NCBI GenBank assembly: GCA_041594335.1
Contig: JBFHML010000041.1
Span: forward strand, 1-21,411
Reading direction: 5' to 3'
DNA length: 21,411 nucleotides
From: JAGPUQ01 sp041594335
Lineage (GTDB): Bacteria; Pseudomonadota; Gammaproteobacteria; Pseudomonadales; Porticoccaceae
Below the pieces are notes generated by a model that worked only from the letters and a program-made list of their open reading frames with translations, ran no database searches and was not told the DNA's origin. The first letter of the stretch is position 1. Each line of letters starts with the position of its first letter. Below, one piece after another: positions 7,584-15,036 of the stretch. Both the position numbers and the translations under genes were made by a program.

Positions 7584-8225
7584 CTACTGACCCGATCCGA
7601 GCTCGCCGGTACGTCGCCCGCGCCACCACGCAATGGCCGCGGGCAGCAAACTGACCAAAATGATACCGAGCAGCACCCAGGTGAAATGGCGCTTGACCCC
7701 CGGCAGGTTGCCAAAAAAATACCCCAGGCTGACAAAGCTGCCCACCCAAGCCAGGGCGCCGACCACGTTGAAGAACAAGAAACGACGGTAATTCATCCGT
7801 CCGGCACCGGCGACAAACGGAACGAAAGTCCTTAGGAAAGGCGCGAAACGCGCGAGCACGATGGACTTTCCACCATGGCGCACAAAAAATTGCTGCGCTT
7901 GATCCAGGTGGTCGCGGCGTATCCAGCGCCAGTCACGGGCATACGCCACGGCTCCGAAACGCGCACCCAAATAATAGTTCAGGCTATCGCCGAGTACGGC
8001 GGCGAGCCAGAGGCTGCCGCCCAATACCCAGGGGTCCAGGCTACCGACACCGGCCAGGGTTCCCGCAGCAAACAGCAGGCTGTCACCCGGCAGAAAAGGC
8101 ATGATCACCAAGCCCGTTTCGACGAAGACGATCAGCACCAAAATCGCATACAGCCAAGTACCGTGCTGACCGAGCAGTTCCAGCAAATGGCGATCGACAT
8201 GGAGAATGAAATCGATCAGGGGCAT
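7584..8225 (-). CDS. DedA-family membrane protein
   Basis: 213 aa from the ATG at 8223-8225. This start aligns with E. coli DedA (LIDFILH-D-HL near the N-terminus) although the upstream sequence is a poor ribosome site. An alternative ATG at 8298-8300 next to a G7 run would add 25 residues. Family marks are FVETGLVIMPFLPGDSLLFAAG (E36, D48) and LARFAPFLRTFVPFVAGAG (R126, R132), the acidic and basic residues linked in YqjA/DedA work to proton-coupled function. There are about four to five hydrophobic helices and a basic tail (WWRGRR). DedA proteins are inner-membrane transporters, some acting as undecaprenyl-phosphate or lipid flippases. Its place between two LLM oxygenases is unusual and may be chance. 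Confidence 0.88.
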   Translation of the reverse strand: MPLIDFILHVDRHLLELLGQHGTWLYAILVLIVFVETGLVIMPFLPGDSLLFAAGTLAGVGSLDPWVLGGSLWLAAVLGDSLNYYLGARFGAVAYARDWRWIRRDHLDQAQQFFVRHGGKSIVLARFAPFLRTFVPFVAGAGRMNYRRFLFFNVVGALAWVGSFVSLGYFFGNLPGVKRHFTWVLLGIILVSLLPAAIAWWRGRRTGELGSGQ

Positions 8226-8325
8226 CGGATGCGCGTCAAGGAAAACGCGCACCTTACCGTCGACCGGGGCAAACGGAAAGGGCCGGATCTCGCCATCCAT
8301 TGCCCCCCCGATGCCCGGGCAGAAT

Positions 8326-9663
8326 TCAGGCGACCCGCAGCCCCAACCTCGCCATACCCTCGCGGTCACAGACCGGCGCTCGCTTGGCGCCCGCTGGCAG
8401 CTTCACCGACCCCGGTGCCCGCTCAAAGGAATCCACCAGACCGATCTGCTTGGCGTACTCTCGCAACTCCGGCAGCACTTCTCTGCCGATCAGCTCGATA
8501 GACCGGTTCCGTTGCCGATCCGTCGCCACGCCCTGCACATTGAAGAAGGTGAATGACCCCGGTCGAATCACTTCCAATATGGCCTTGACCTTGGGAATCA
8601 CCTGCTGCGGAGTGCCGACCACGATTTGCAGATTTTCCTGGGCACGCTGATAGGAATTCCAGAGTTTTTCCTTGACCAAGTCAAAGTTCTGTTCTTCCTG
8701 CCATTTGCCGCTCCGCGAGGCAGCCAGCTTGTCCTTGCTCACGCCCAACCAGGAACCACCGGGCGCCTTAGCGAGCATACGGATCGCCGTCTTCGAGTTA
8801 TACCCCGGGGGCAGGGTATGCTCCGGGCGGCTGAAACCATTTTGGCCGCCACCAAACGCGTACCCCCTCCCCACCTGCTGAGCTTCTTCTTCGTCGTCCG
8901 AGACAAACACCGGCAGCAGGTAGCCAAAGTTTTCCGGTCCCGCCTGATAGCCCAGTTCGGCCGCGCGATCGGCATACATATCCCAGAGATCACAGGTAGG
9001 CCCCAAGGCTGATCCCAACCCCACATAGGGATAGCGCTTTTCCGCACACCAAAGGACGGTTTCCGGCGACAACACACCAGGGATCCACTGCTGCGGATAG
9101 GGCTCCTGCAAGGGCAACGCCCAAGGGTTCACGTGGCGATAATGAAAATGCTTGCCCTCATAACGCCAGGGGCCGGGCCGCGTCCATGCCTGAATGATGA
9201 AGTCGTGCGCTTCATTGAACATTTCTCGGTTATAGGCTGGATTCGCATTGTTGAAAAACTGTTCAGACCCAGCGCCACGGACCCAACCGGCGACCAGCCG
9301 GCCACCAGAAATCAAGTCGATTTCGGCAAGCTCCTCAGCCACGCGCAGCGGGTGTTTGACCACCGGCAGCGGGTTGCCGATGAGGATGATCTTTGCCCTG
9401 CGGGTGGCCCGCGCAAGCACGGCAGCCTCGATATTGATCACGTTCCCCATGCAATAGGGGTTGCCGTGATGTTCGTTCAGCGCCAATCCGTCAAAACCGA
9501 CCTCCTCTGCCAGGCAGTATTCGTCGATGAACTGGTTATAGTCCTGCGCCGCCTTTTTACGGTCGAAATAACGATTCGAAACGCCAAAAAACGCCCGATT
9601 GCCGAGCACGATGTCTTCATCGATGTGGCGATAAGGGCGCTCGGTGAAATAGCCGAATTTCAT
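8326..9663 (-). CDS. Large LLM-class flavin-dependent monooxygenase
   Basis: 445 aa, with ATG at 9661-9663 and GAGGAG 9 nt upstream. A luciferase-like TIM barrel is evident: MKFGYFTERPYR, EEVGFDGLALNEHHGNPYC, IILIGNPLPVVKHPLRVAEE and IDLISGGRLVAGWVRGAGS. The NEHH motif and the GGR-x-V-x-G cofactor loop are family hallmarks. It is longer than the usual 330-360 aa because of an expanded C-terminal half (about residues 270-445) that includes FTFFNVQG and a tail rich in Arg/Ala. It resembles alkane/terpenoid or heterocycle FMNH2-dependent monooxygenases found beside amidohydrolases; such enzymes need a flavin reductase, one candidate being the gene at 13323-13799. It lies 68 nt after the amidohydrolase, with a long hairpin in that gap. 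Confidence 0.9.
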   Translation of the reverse strand: MKFGYFTERPYRHIDEDIVLGNRAFFGVSNRYFDRKKAAQDYNQFIDEYCLAEEVGFDGLALNEHHGNPYCMGNVINIEAAVLARATRRAKIILIGNPLPVVKHPLRVAEELAEIDLISGGRLVAGWVRGAGSEQFFNNANPAYNREMFNEAHDFIIQAWTRPGPWRYEGKHFHYRHVNPWALPLQEPYPQQWIPGVLSPETVLWCAEKRYPYVGLGSALGPTCDLWDMYADRAAELGYQAGPENFGYLLPVFVSDDEEEAQQVGRGYAFGGGQNGFSRPEHTLPPGYNSKTAIRMLAKAPGGSWLGVSKDKLAASRSGKWQEEQNFDLVKEKLWNSYQRAQENLQIVVGTPQQVIPKVKAILEVIRPGSFTFFNVQGVATDRQRNRSIELIGREVLPELREYAKQIGLVDSFERAPGSVKLPAGAKRAPVCDREGMARLGLRVA

Positions 9664-9694
9664 GTCAGCAAACTCCTCACAACGCGACCAAAGG

Positions 9695-9733
9695 GAACCT
9701 GTCCCGCCGGCGATGGGGCGGCGGGACAGGTTC
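9695..9733. repeat. 15-bp perfect inverted repeat between amidohydrolase and LLM genes
   Basis: Arms 9695-9709 and 9719-9733 are perfectly complementary over 15 bp (GAACCTGTCCCGCCG and its complement) with a 9-nt loop. The hairpin starts inside the stop codon of the upstream amidohydrolase gene (minus strand) and ends 32 nt before the LLM start codon. No T-run follows on either strand, so it is not a standard intrinsic terminator. It may protect the upstream mRNA 3' end or tune expression between the two genes. Confidence 0.85.
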
Positions 9734-10865
9734 AGTGGCGCGAGGTCATGGGGATCGGCAGGTTGAACAGCTCGATGCAGTTGATCCCCATCGCCCGGGC
9801 TCGAACTTCATCCGGCACCCCCTGGGTATGCCGATCGATCATCTCCTGCGACCAAGGCCAGGTGGAATCACTGTGCGGAAAGTCATTTGCCCACAACAAC
9901 CGCTCTGCGTTCATGCGATGCGCACAGGCGAACGCCTCCCAATCGTCTTGAAAAGTCAGCCACACATTCTCACGGATGTATTCGCTCGGCGGCCGCGGTA
10001 ATACCGGACCGTGCTTGCCATGACCGTGACGGTACGCCGCGCGGTTCATCCGATGCATGAAGTGGGGCAACCAGCCCGCATCACCCTCGGCACCGACGAA
10101 CTTCAGCTTGGGATGGCGTTCGAAGACGCCACCGAGCACGAATAGGCCAATCATGTCCTGAATGCCACGAATCAGTTTCATGAAGCTGTTGAGCTTGTGT
10201 CCACGGAATTCAGTGAGGGCCGCTGCGCTCTCTCGCGACGTCAGAATATGAAAACACAGGGGCAGATCGAGGTCGGCGGCACATTCCCACAGGGCATCGT
10301 ACATGGGGTGGTCATAATCCTCCTCTACCGGTCGCCCGGGCATCATCACCCCCACGAATCCCGCGTCCTTGATCCGGCGAAAATCCTCTATCGCCGCATC
10401 GACCGATAGCACAGCGGTTTGCCCCAAACCGAACAGGTGATTAGGCGCCGCTTCACAGTACTGCTGCAACCAGCGGTTGTAGGCCTTAAAGCAGGCATCC
10501 TTGTACAGTGGGTCTTTAAGATTACAAAGCACCATACCGACGGAAGCGTAAATGATTTCGGCATCGACACCGTCGCGCCGCTGGTCTTCCACCCGGGTGG
10601 TTGGATCCCAACCACTGCGATGCATATCGTAGAACCTGCGATGAGGGGCGACCTTGGGCATCACCTCATCGGGGATTCCCGCAGCCGACATCAGGCCGAT
10701 CTCTAGAGGACGCTTATAACCTTCGATGGCATAGGCATCGCCACCCTTGCCGTCATCGATCAATCGTGGGGCACGTTCGCGATAGGCGGGATCGATGTAA
10801 TCCCGGTAACACTCCGGCGGCTCGACGATGTGGGAGTCGGCCGAAACGATAGGGGTACGCATCAT
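9732..10865 (-). CDS. Amidohydrolase-2 family metal-dependent hydrolase/decarboxylase
   Basis: 377 aa from the first of two adjacent ATG codons (10863-10865), with GGGAG 8 nt upstream. It belongs to the amidohydrolase-related (ACMSD-like) TIM-barrel family. SADSHIVEP near the N-terminus is the D-x-H-x-x-E metal-site variant (D10, H12, E15). QRRDGVDAEIIYASVGMVL, CFHILTSRES (metal His), GAEGDAGWLPHFMHRM and the terminal LLWANDFPHSDSTWP (catalytic Asp) follow in family order. Relatives decarboxylate or hydrolyse ring-cleavage products and cyclic esters. It is the first gene of an eight-gene minus-strand run and is followed by a large LLM monooxygenase, a pair repeatedly seen in hydrocarbon and steroid/terpenoid degraders. 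The substrate is unknown. Confidence 0.9.
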   Translation of the reverse strand: MMRTPIVSADSHIVEPPECYRDYIDPAYRERAPRLIDDGKGGDAYAIEGYKRPLEIGLMSAAGIPDEVMPKVAPHRRFYDMHRSGWDPTTRVEDQRRDGVDAEIIYASVGMVLCNLKDPLYKDACFKAYNRWLQQYCEAAPNHLFGLGQTAVLSVDAAIEDFRRIKDAGFVGVMMPGRPVEEDYDHPMYDALWECAADLDLPLCFHILTSRESAAALTEFRGHKLNSFMKLIRGIQDMIGLFVLGGVFERHPKLKFVGAEGDAGWLPHFMHRMNRAAYRHGHGKHGPVLPRPPSEYIRENVWLTFQDDWEAFACAHRMNAERLLWANDFPHSDSTWPWSQEMIDRHTQGVPDEVRARAMGINCIELFNLPIPMTSRH

Positions 10866-10900
10866 GGTGAGAACTCCCTGCAAGAAAGCATCGTGGATTC

Positions 10901-10918
10901 CAAATCGATTGCAAATCG
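10901..10918. promoter_or_regulatory. Repeated CAAATCG motif upstream of the amidohydrolase operon
   Basis: Two CAAATCG copies (10901-10907 and 10912-10918) are spaced 11 bp apart, about one helical turn. They overlap a small palindrome CGATT-GCA-AATCG (10906-10918). The site lies 36-53 bp upstream of the start codon of the first operon gene, where a regulator would act. No convincing -35/-10 pair was identified. The DNA evidence is the repeat alone. Confidence 0.35.
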
Positions 10919-10981
10919 GGATTTCTCAAGTGGATGTCAGACCAGTACCGAAATCAAGCAGTTGAGGCAGCTATACGTGAC

Positions 10982-12202
10982 TCAAAACAGCGCATCGAAC
11001 AACAGCGCGGGGACCGGATCTCCAGCAGCAATCTCACCTTCCCCGGCGGCCACCAGCAGAAAGGCGTTGCAGCGCACCAGAGCACCCAAGGCCGCCGAAC
11101 TCTGCTGGGGATCCGGAATGGCGACCAGATCACCGACTGCATCGGTCTCGACACGAGCCCGCAACAATTCCAGCCGCGTCCGGTTGCGCCGCAAAGGCCT
11201 TGTCGCCCTGGCCTTCAGCACCAGGGGGTCGGGAGCTGCGTCGCCCTGCAGACGACGAAGTACCGGAACCACCAGCTGATGAAAAGTCACTAATGCAGAA
11301 ACGGGATTGCCCGGCAACCCGCAGCACAATGCCGCGCCCAGGCGGCCGTACAGAAAAGGCTTCCCGGGCTTGAGAGCGACTTTCCAGAACGCGACTTCCC
11401 CCAGTTCCCCCAGCACCTGCCGGGTGTAATCGGCATCACCGACCGAGGCCCCGCCACAGCTGACGACCAAATCGGCGTTCTGGGCTGCGCGTCGAAAGGC
11501 GCCTCGCAGTGCCTCGAGACGGTCGGGGACGATGCCCAGATCCTGCACCTCGACCCCCAAGCGCGCCAACATCGCGGTCAACACGTAGCGGTTGCTCTCG
11601 TGGATCTGCCCCGCCTGCAGCAGAGCCCCGGGCGGGCGCAGCTCATCACCGCTGGCGAGCAGCGCCACCCGCAGCCGACGACGTACCTGTAATTTGGGAT
11701 AGCCCAGTGCTGCCGCGATGCCGATCTCCACGGCTCCAATCCTGCGCCCGGCCGCCAGCACCATCGCTCCGCGCGCCATATCTTCTCCGGCGCGCCGCAC
11801 GTTGGCACCGCGGCGGGGGGGCGGTCCGGCCAAGCGAATCCACTCTCCCTCGCGGACCACATCCTCCTGAATCACCACCGTATCGGCACCCGCGGGCAGC
11901 TGGCCGCCGGTGGTGATCCGCGCACACTGCCCGGCGCGCACCGGGCAGGCCGACGGGCTGCCTGCTAGCGCCGCGGTGACCAGTTGCAGCGGCCGCCGTT
12001 CCTCGAGATCGACATGCCGCAGCGCATAGCCATCCATAGCGGAACAATCGGCCTCTGGAACATCCCGGGGTGCGTACAGAGCCTCAGCAAGGATACGGCC
12101 CAGGGCACTGGCCAGGGGCGTCGACTCCACCTCAGCGACCGGAGTCACCCCAGCCAACATTTGTGCCCGTGCCGCGGCCAGCGTCAACAGCGAAGAGCCC
12201 AC
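10982..12202 (-). CDS. moeA: Molybdopterin molybdenumtransferase MoeA
   Basis: 406 aa, close to E. coli MoeA (411). MoeA inserts molybdate into adenylylated molybdopterin in the cytoplasm. Conserved blocks in order are CSAMDGYALR (about residues 53-62), ITTGGQLPAGADTVV, the molybdopterin-binding domain with VALLASGDEL, VVSCGGASVGDADY and KPGKPFLYG, then CCGLPGNPVSALVTF. The C-terminal domain IV runs to the end. The start is GTG at 12200-12202; its N-terminus LLTLAAARAQMLAGVTPV aligns with the usual MoeA start, with a weak AGGGTGG upstream. It is separate from other Moco genes, 116 nt before the amidohydrolase gene on the same strand and divergent from the GST gene. It may be a housekeeping copy or serve a molybdoenzyme outside the window. 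Confidence 0.93.
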   Translation of the reverse strand: MGSSLLTLAAARAQMLAGVTPVAEVESTPLASALGRILAEALYAPRDVPEADCSAMDGYALRHVDLEERRPLQLVTAALAGSPSACPVRAGQCARITTGGQLPAGADTVVIQEDVVREGEWIRLAGPPPRRGANVRRAGEDMARGAMVLAAGRRIGAVEIGIAAALGYPKLQVRRRLRVALLASGDELRPPGALLQAGQIHESNRYVLTAMLARLGVEVQDLGIVPDRLEALRGAFRRAAQNADLVVSCGGASVGDADYTRQVLGELGEVAFWKVALKPGKPFLYGRLGAALCCGLPGNPVSALVTFHQLVVPVLRRLQGDAAPDPLVLKARATRPLRRNRTRLELLRARVETDAVGDLVAIPDPQQSSAALGALVRCNAFLLVAAGEGEIAAGDPVPALLFDALF

Positions 12203-12392
12203 TACTCGTCCACCCTGACATCGTCGGGTATGCCGACATCACATCCTGCGCGATCAATGTCCATTCACGGGTCCATGGTTCGATTTGACGGCCGCTGTTA
12301 CCATGCAGCCAAGTCACTATTATCTCCGCGCGACGGCGCCGTTGCGCCGCGCCTCCATTCTAGCCATTGACCAGCCGAGAGGTTAAGCACAG

Positions 12393-13028
12393 ATGAAACT
12401 CTACGACTACCCTCAGGCGCCCAACCCGCGCCGCGTCAATATTTTCCTCGCCGAAAAAAACATCTCGGTCGAAAAAGTATCCATCGACCTCATGAAAGGC
12501 GAGCAGCTGCAACCGGAATATCGTGCCAAGAACCCGGCCTGCGACGTGCCCATGCTCGAGTTGGATGATGGCACCTGTATCAGCCAAATCCGCGCCATCT
12601 GCCGCTATTTCGAGGAGCTCCACCCGGAGATGCCGATGCTTGGCAGCACCCCCACAGAAAAAGCGTTATGCGAGATGTGGGAGCACTTGGCATTCATGAA
12701 CGGACTGCTCGCCGTCGCCGAGGTGTTCCGCAACACCGCCAAGGGATTTGCCAACCGCGCCGTCGTCGGTCCCCACGCTTATCCGCAATCGGCCGAGCTG
12801 GCTGAGCGCGGCCAGACCCGCGTAGCGAACTTTTTCAAAGACTTCGATCAACAGCTCGCCAATCATGAATACGTCGCAGGCGATTTCTACTCTATGGCCG
12901 ATGTCACGACCCTGGTGACCTGCGACTTCGCCAAATGGATCAAGACCGAGATCCCACCCGACTGCCCTCACCTCAAGGCTTGGTACGATCGGGTCAGTGC
13001 CCGACCCGCAGTACAGGCGACCAGCTGA
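12393..13028 (+). CDS. Glutathione S-transferase family protein
   Basis: 211 aa, ATG with AGAGG about 10 nt upstream. The N-terminal thioredoxin-like domain (about residues 1-80) has PNPRRVNIFLAEKNI, the cis-Pro region DVPMLELDDG (P53) and ISQIRAICRYFEE, which is the glutathione-binding segment in this family. The all-helical C-terminal domain ends LKAWYDRVSARPAV, a typical GST motif. The residue where a catalytic Ser or Tyr is often found is part of QAPN, so activity may rely on another group or be non-catalytic. It is the first gene of a plus-strand trio (GST, flavin reductase, MDR reductase), divergent from moeA. The likely role is detoxifying electrophilic intermediates. Confidence 0.9.
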   Translation: MKLYDYPQAPNPRRVNIFLAEKNISVEKVSIDLMKGEQLQPEYRAKNPACDVPMLELDDGTCISQIRAICRYFEELHPEMPMLGSTPTEKALCEMWEHLAFMNGLLAVAEVFRNTAKGFANRAVVGPHAYPQSAELAERGQTRVANFFKDFDQQLANHEYVAGDFYSMADVTTLVTCDFAKWIKTEIPPDCPHLKAWYDRVSARPAVQATS

Positions 13029-13117
13029 GCAGCGGGTGCGCGGCGCCGATCGCCTATGCTACATTGCAGCGCTAGCACGAGCCGCGCCGCGTCACGCGAC
13101 GCGCCCTCGGGAGTCAT

Positions 13118-13225
13118 ATGAAGTGGCTCGTTGGAGGTGCGCCCCTTGACGGCGGCCCCGATGCGCAACCGCGCACCACTGCGCCAGCGACCCGCAACAC
13201 CCGCTGGGCAGCGGCCACCAGCTGA
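13118..13225 (+). CDS. Possible 35-residue small ORF in the flavin reductase leader
   Basis: ATG at 13118-13120 has GGGAG 4 nt upstream, and the frame runs 35 codons to TGA (13223-13225). The product starts MKWLVGGAPLDGGPD and is rich in Ala, Thr and Arg with no recognisable domain. It sits 97 nt upstream of the flavin reductase start, in a 294-nt gap that also holds hairpins. It could be a leader peptide or a chance frame. The ribosome-site spacing is the only positive evidence. Confidence 0.25.
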   Translation: MKWLVGGAPLDGGPDAQPRTTAPATRNTRWAAATS

Positions 13226-13260
13226 CCGCCACCGCGCGAAAATAAGATGGTCCGGCATTC

Positions 13261-13284
13261 GGCCCCAGGGCGGACGCCGGGGCC
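13261..13284 (+). other. GC-rich hairpin upstream of flavin reductase gene
   Basis: GGCCCC (13261-13266) and GGGGCC (13279-13284) form a perfect 6-bp outer stem, with an inner GGC/GCC stem separated by a 2-nt bulge. The hairpin ends 38 nt before the start codon at 13323 and is not followed by a T-run. With the CGCGTC/GACGCG hairpin at 13088-13103 it makes the leader structured, but function is not shown. Confidence 0.4.
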
Positions 13285-13322
13285 AAGAACTCTTCGTATT
13301 TGAGCTGACAGGGGACAGCATC

Positions 13323-13799
13323 ATGAGCCTTGATCAACGGCAATTCCGGGACGCACTCGGCGCCTTCGCCACGGGAATCACCGTCGTGACCGCGACAGAT
13401 CCGGACGGCAACCCGGTGGGGGCCACAGCAAACAGTTTCTCCTCGGTGTCGTTGGATCCGCCACTGGTGCTTTGGAGCGTGGCCAAGACGGCCAACTGTT
13501 TCGATGCCTTCATGAAGGCCAAACACTTTGCTATTCATATCCTCCACGTGGGCCAAGAAAACATCAGCCGATTATTCGCCACCAAGGAGGCGGACAAATT
13601 TGCCGAGTTGAACTGGCACCCCAACAGCGGTGGCGCGCCGCTGCTCGAGGACTACGGTGTGCGCTTCGAGTGCACTACTGAACATCTCTATGAAGGCGGT
13701 GATCACATCATCATCGTGGGCCGCGTCCATGAAATGGACAGCCAGGATTGCGAGCCGCTCGGATTCTATAAGGGCAAGTACGCCAAAATCGTCGTCTAA
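13323..13799 (+). CDS. Flavin reductase (HpaC-like, FMN-binding split-barrel)
   Basis: 158 aa from the ATG at 13323 (AGGGG about 8 nt upstream); the frame is open further up but that part is not conserved. Flavin-reductase-like domain: RQFRDALGAFATGITVVTA, VGATANSFSSVSLDPPLVLWSV and HFAIHILHVGQENISRLFA, ending in the HIIIVGRVHEM strand. HpaC-type enzymes reduce FMN or FAD with NAD(P)H to feed two-component monooxygenases. The closest candidates for a partner in this window are the two LLM oxygenases on the opposite strand. It is followed 28 nt later by the MDR reductase, so these two genes are probably one operon. Confidence 0.92.
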   Translation: MSLDQRQFRDALGAFATGITVVTATDPDGNPVGATANSFSSVSLDPPLVLWSVAKTANCFDAFMKAKHFAIHILHVGQENISRLFATKEADKFAELNWHPNSGGAPLLEDYGVRFECTTEHLYEGGDHIIIVGRVHEMDSQDCEPLGFYKGKYAKIVV

Positions 13800-13827
13800 C
13801 CTGCGTCCCCGCCGGGAGGAAATACCG

Positions 13828-14826
13828 ATGAGTTCGACCTTTAATGCCCTGGTCCTTGAGCGCAACGACGACAAAAGCATCCGCGCCGAGATCCGAGCAC
13901 TCAGTCTCGACGACCTGCCCGACGAGGAAGTGCTGGTCGACATCGCCTGTTCCACACTCAACTACAAAGATGGCCTTGCGATCACCGGCGCTTCTCCCAT
14001 CGCGCGCAAGTTTCCCATGGTCGCCGGCATTGACCTCGCCGGTGTGGTGGCGGAATCGCGTAGCGACCGCTTTCAACCGGGCGATCGCGTATTGGTCAAC
14101 GGCTACGGTCTTTCCGAGCGGCACTGGGGCGGCTATGCGCAACGCCAGCGCCTGCGCCCAGAGTGGTTGGTGCGGGTGCCGGAGGCCTTCAGCCTAGAAG
14201 AGGCTATGGCCATCGGCACCGCGGGTTATACCGCGATGCTGTGCGTCCAGGCCATCCGCGATCACGGCCTAAAACCCGAGGCGGGCCCAGTGGTGGTCAC
14301 CGGTGCCGCCGGAGGCGTCGGCACGGTGGCCATCCTGTTATTGGCCAAGCTTGGTTACCAAGTCTGCGCGGCAACCGGCAGAGTCGAACAAGCCCGGGCG
14401 CTGCTCGAGCAACTTGGGGCCAGCGAGATCATCTCCCGCGATGAATTGGCGCGCGATCCGGCGCCACTGGAAAACGAGCGCTGGGCCGCAGCAGTCGACA
14501 CCGTCGGTGCCAACACGCTGGCCAGTGTGTTGGCGCAGACGCGCTATGAGGGCATTGTCACGGCCTGCGGTCTGGCCGGAGGCGTGGGCCTGCCCACCAC
14601 CGTCATGCCGTTCATACTGCGCGGCGTCACCCTGCGCGGCATCGACTCGGTTATGGCGGCACAGGAACGCCGCCAACTGGCCTGGGACGAGCTCGCGCGC
14701 TTGATCGATCGAGATCTGCTGCGCGAAATCTACCGAGTGGAGCCGTTGACCAAGGTCCCGGAGTTAGCGCAAGCCATCCTCGCGGGACAGATCAAGGGCA
14801 GAGTGGTCGTCGACGTCAACGCCTGA
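13828..14826 (+). CDS. acuI: Acrylyl-CoA reductase AcuI/YhdH-type MDR oxidoreductase
   Basis: 332 aa, ATG with GGGAGGAA 6 nt upstream. It aligns along its length with E. coli YhdH (324 aa). The N-terminal MDR catalytic domain has STLNYKDGLAITG and MVAGIDLAGVV. The Rossmann domain starts VVVTGAAGGVGTVAILLLAKLGYQV. Diagnostic stretches are DTVGANTLASVLAQTRYEGIVTACGLAGG and TTVMPFILRGVTLRGIDSVM. No zinc ligands are present, as in the zinc-independent branch. YhdH/AcuI reduces acrylyl-CoA to propanoyl-CoA with NADPH. Here it may reduce an enoyl-CoA made in the nearby catabolic pathway; no DMSP lyase is present, so the symbol reflects family only. Confidence 0.88.
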   Translation: MSSTFNALVLERNDDKSIRAEIRALSLDDLPDEEVLVDIACSTLNYKDGLAITGASPIARKFPMVAGIDLAGVVAESRSDRFQPGDRVLVNGYGLSERHWGGYAQRQRLRPEWLVRVPEAFSLEEAMAIGTAGYTAMLCVQAIRDHGLKPEAGPVVVTGAAGGVGTVAILLLAKLGYQVCAATGRVEQARALLEQLGASEIISRDELARDPAPLENERWAAAVDTVGANTLASVLAQTRYEGIVTACGLAGGVGLPTTVMPFILRGVTLRGIDSVMAAQERRQLAWDELARLIDRDLLREIYRVEPLTKVPELAQAILAGQIKGRVVVDVNA

Positions 14827-14848
14827 CTTCCGCTTCCCACGGAAGTCA
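14824..14848 (+). terminator. Hairpin at the end of the acuI-like gene
   Basis: TGACTTCCG (14824-14832) and CGGAAGTCA (14840-14848) are perfectly complementary over 9 bp with a 7-nt loop; the first three bases are the acuI stop codon. No T-run follows, so an intrinsic terminator is only possible, not typical. It may instead stabilise the mRNA 3' end. Confidence 0.4.
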
Positions 14849-14934
14849 ACGGGAGAACCGCGGCTGAGCCAAGCGCTACCCTGGGACGGGAACGGTGTGC
14901 AGAAAGGGCTCAGCTGCGGCAGCAGTGGACGGCG

Positions 14935-15036
14935 CCCCGTGGGCTGAGCCCGCCCGAATTGCCGGTCCACAGCCCGGACACCGTCAACGGCCGTATCTCG
15001 GCAATCACCATCCGGGAGCCAGCCCACGGGGTTTTC
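14935..15036 (+). other. Nested inverted-repeat element, candidate structured RNA or leader
   Basis: A 12-bp perfect stem joins 14935-14946 (CCCCGTGGGCTG) and 15020-15031. Nested inside, ATTGCCG (14958-14964) pairs with CGGCAAT (14999-15005) over 7 bp. Between them CCCG (14953-14956) can pair with CGGG (15013-15016). Inside the 7-bp stem, GTCC (14965-14968) can pair with GGAC (14976-14979) and CCG (14981-14983) with CGG (14988-14990). On the plus strand the closing arm runs into TTTTCT (15032-15037), like the end of an intrinsic terminator. Upstream, GGGCTCAGC (14906-14914) is complementary to GCTGAGCCC (14943-14951), overlapping the left arm, so two folds compete. It matches no riboswitch family I know. 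It lies about 215 nt upstream of the RND adaptor gene. Confidence 0.4.

Noticed and set aside
12203..12392. Promoters in the moeA/GST divergent region (TTGACG at 12285-12290, TATTAT at 12318-12323)
   Set aside because: The hexamers are 27 nt apart, too far for a sigma-70 promoter, and no alternative pair was convincing.
13828..14826. Assigning a DMSP/acrylate catabolism role from the AcuI match
   Set aside because: No DMSP lyase or acrylate-CoA ligase gene is present; YhdH-like proteins are widespread without DMSP metabolism.
14881..15031. Resemblance to a cobalamin riboswitch (GGGAACGGTG and GGGAGCCAG segments)
   Set aside because: The conserved CCCGCAACTG core and the terminal B12 box are missing, and spacing does not fit.
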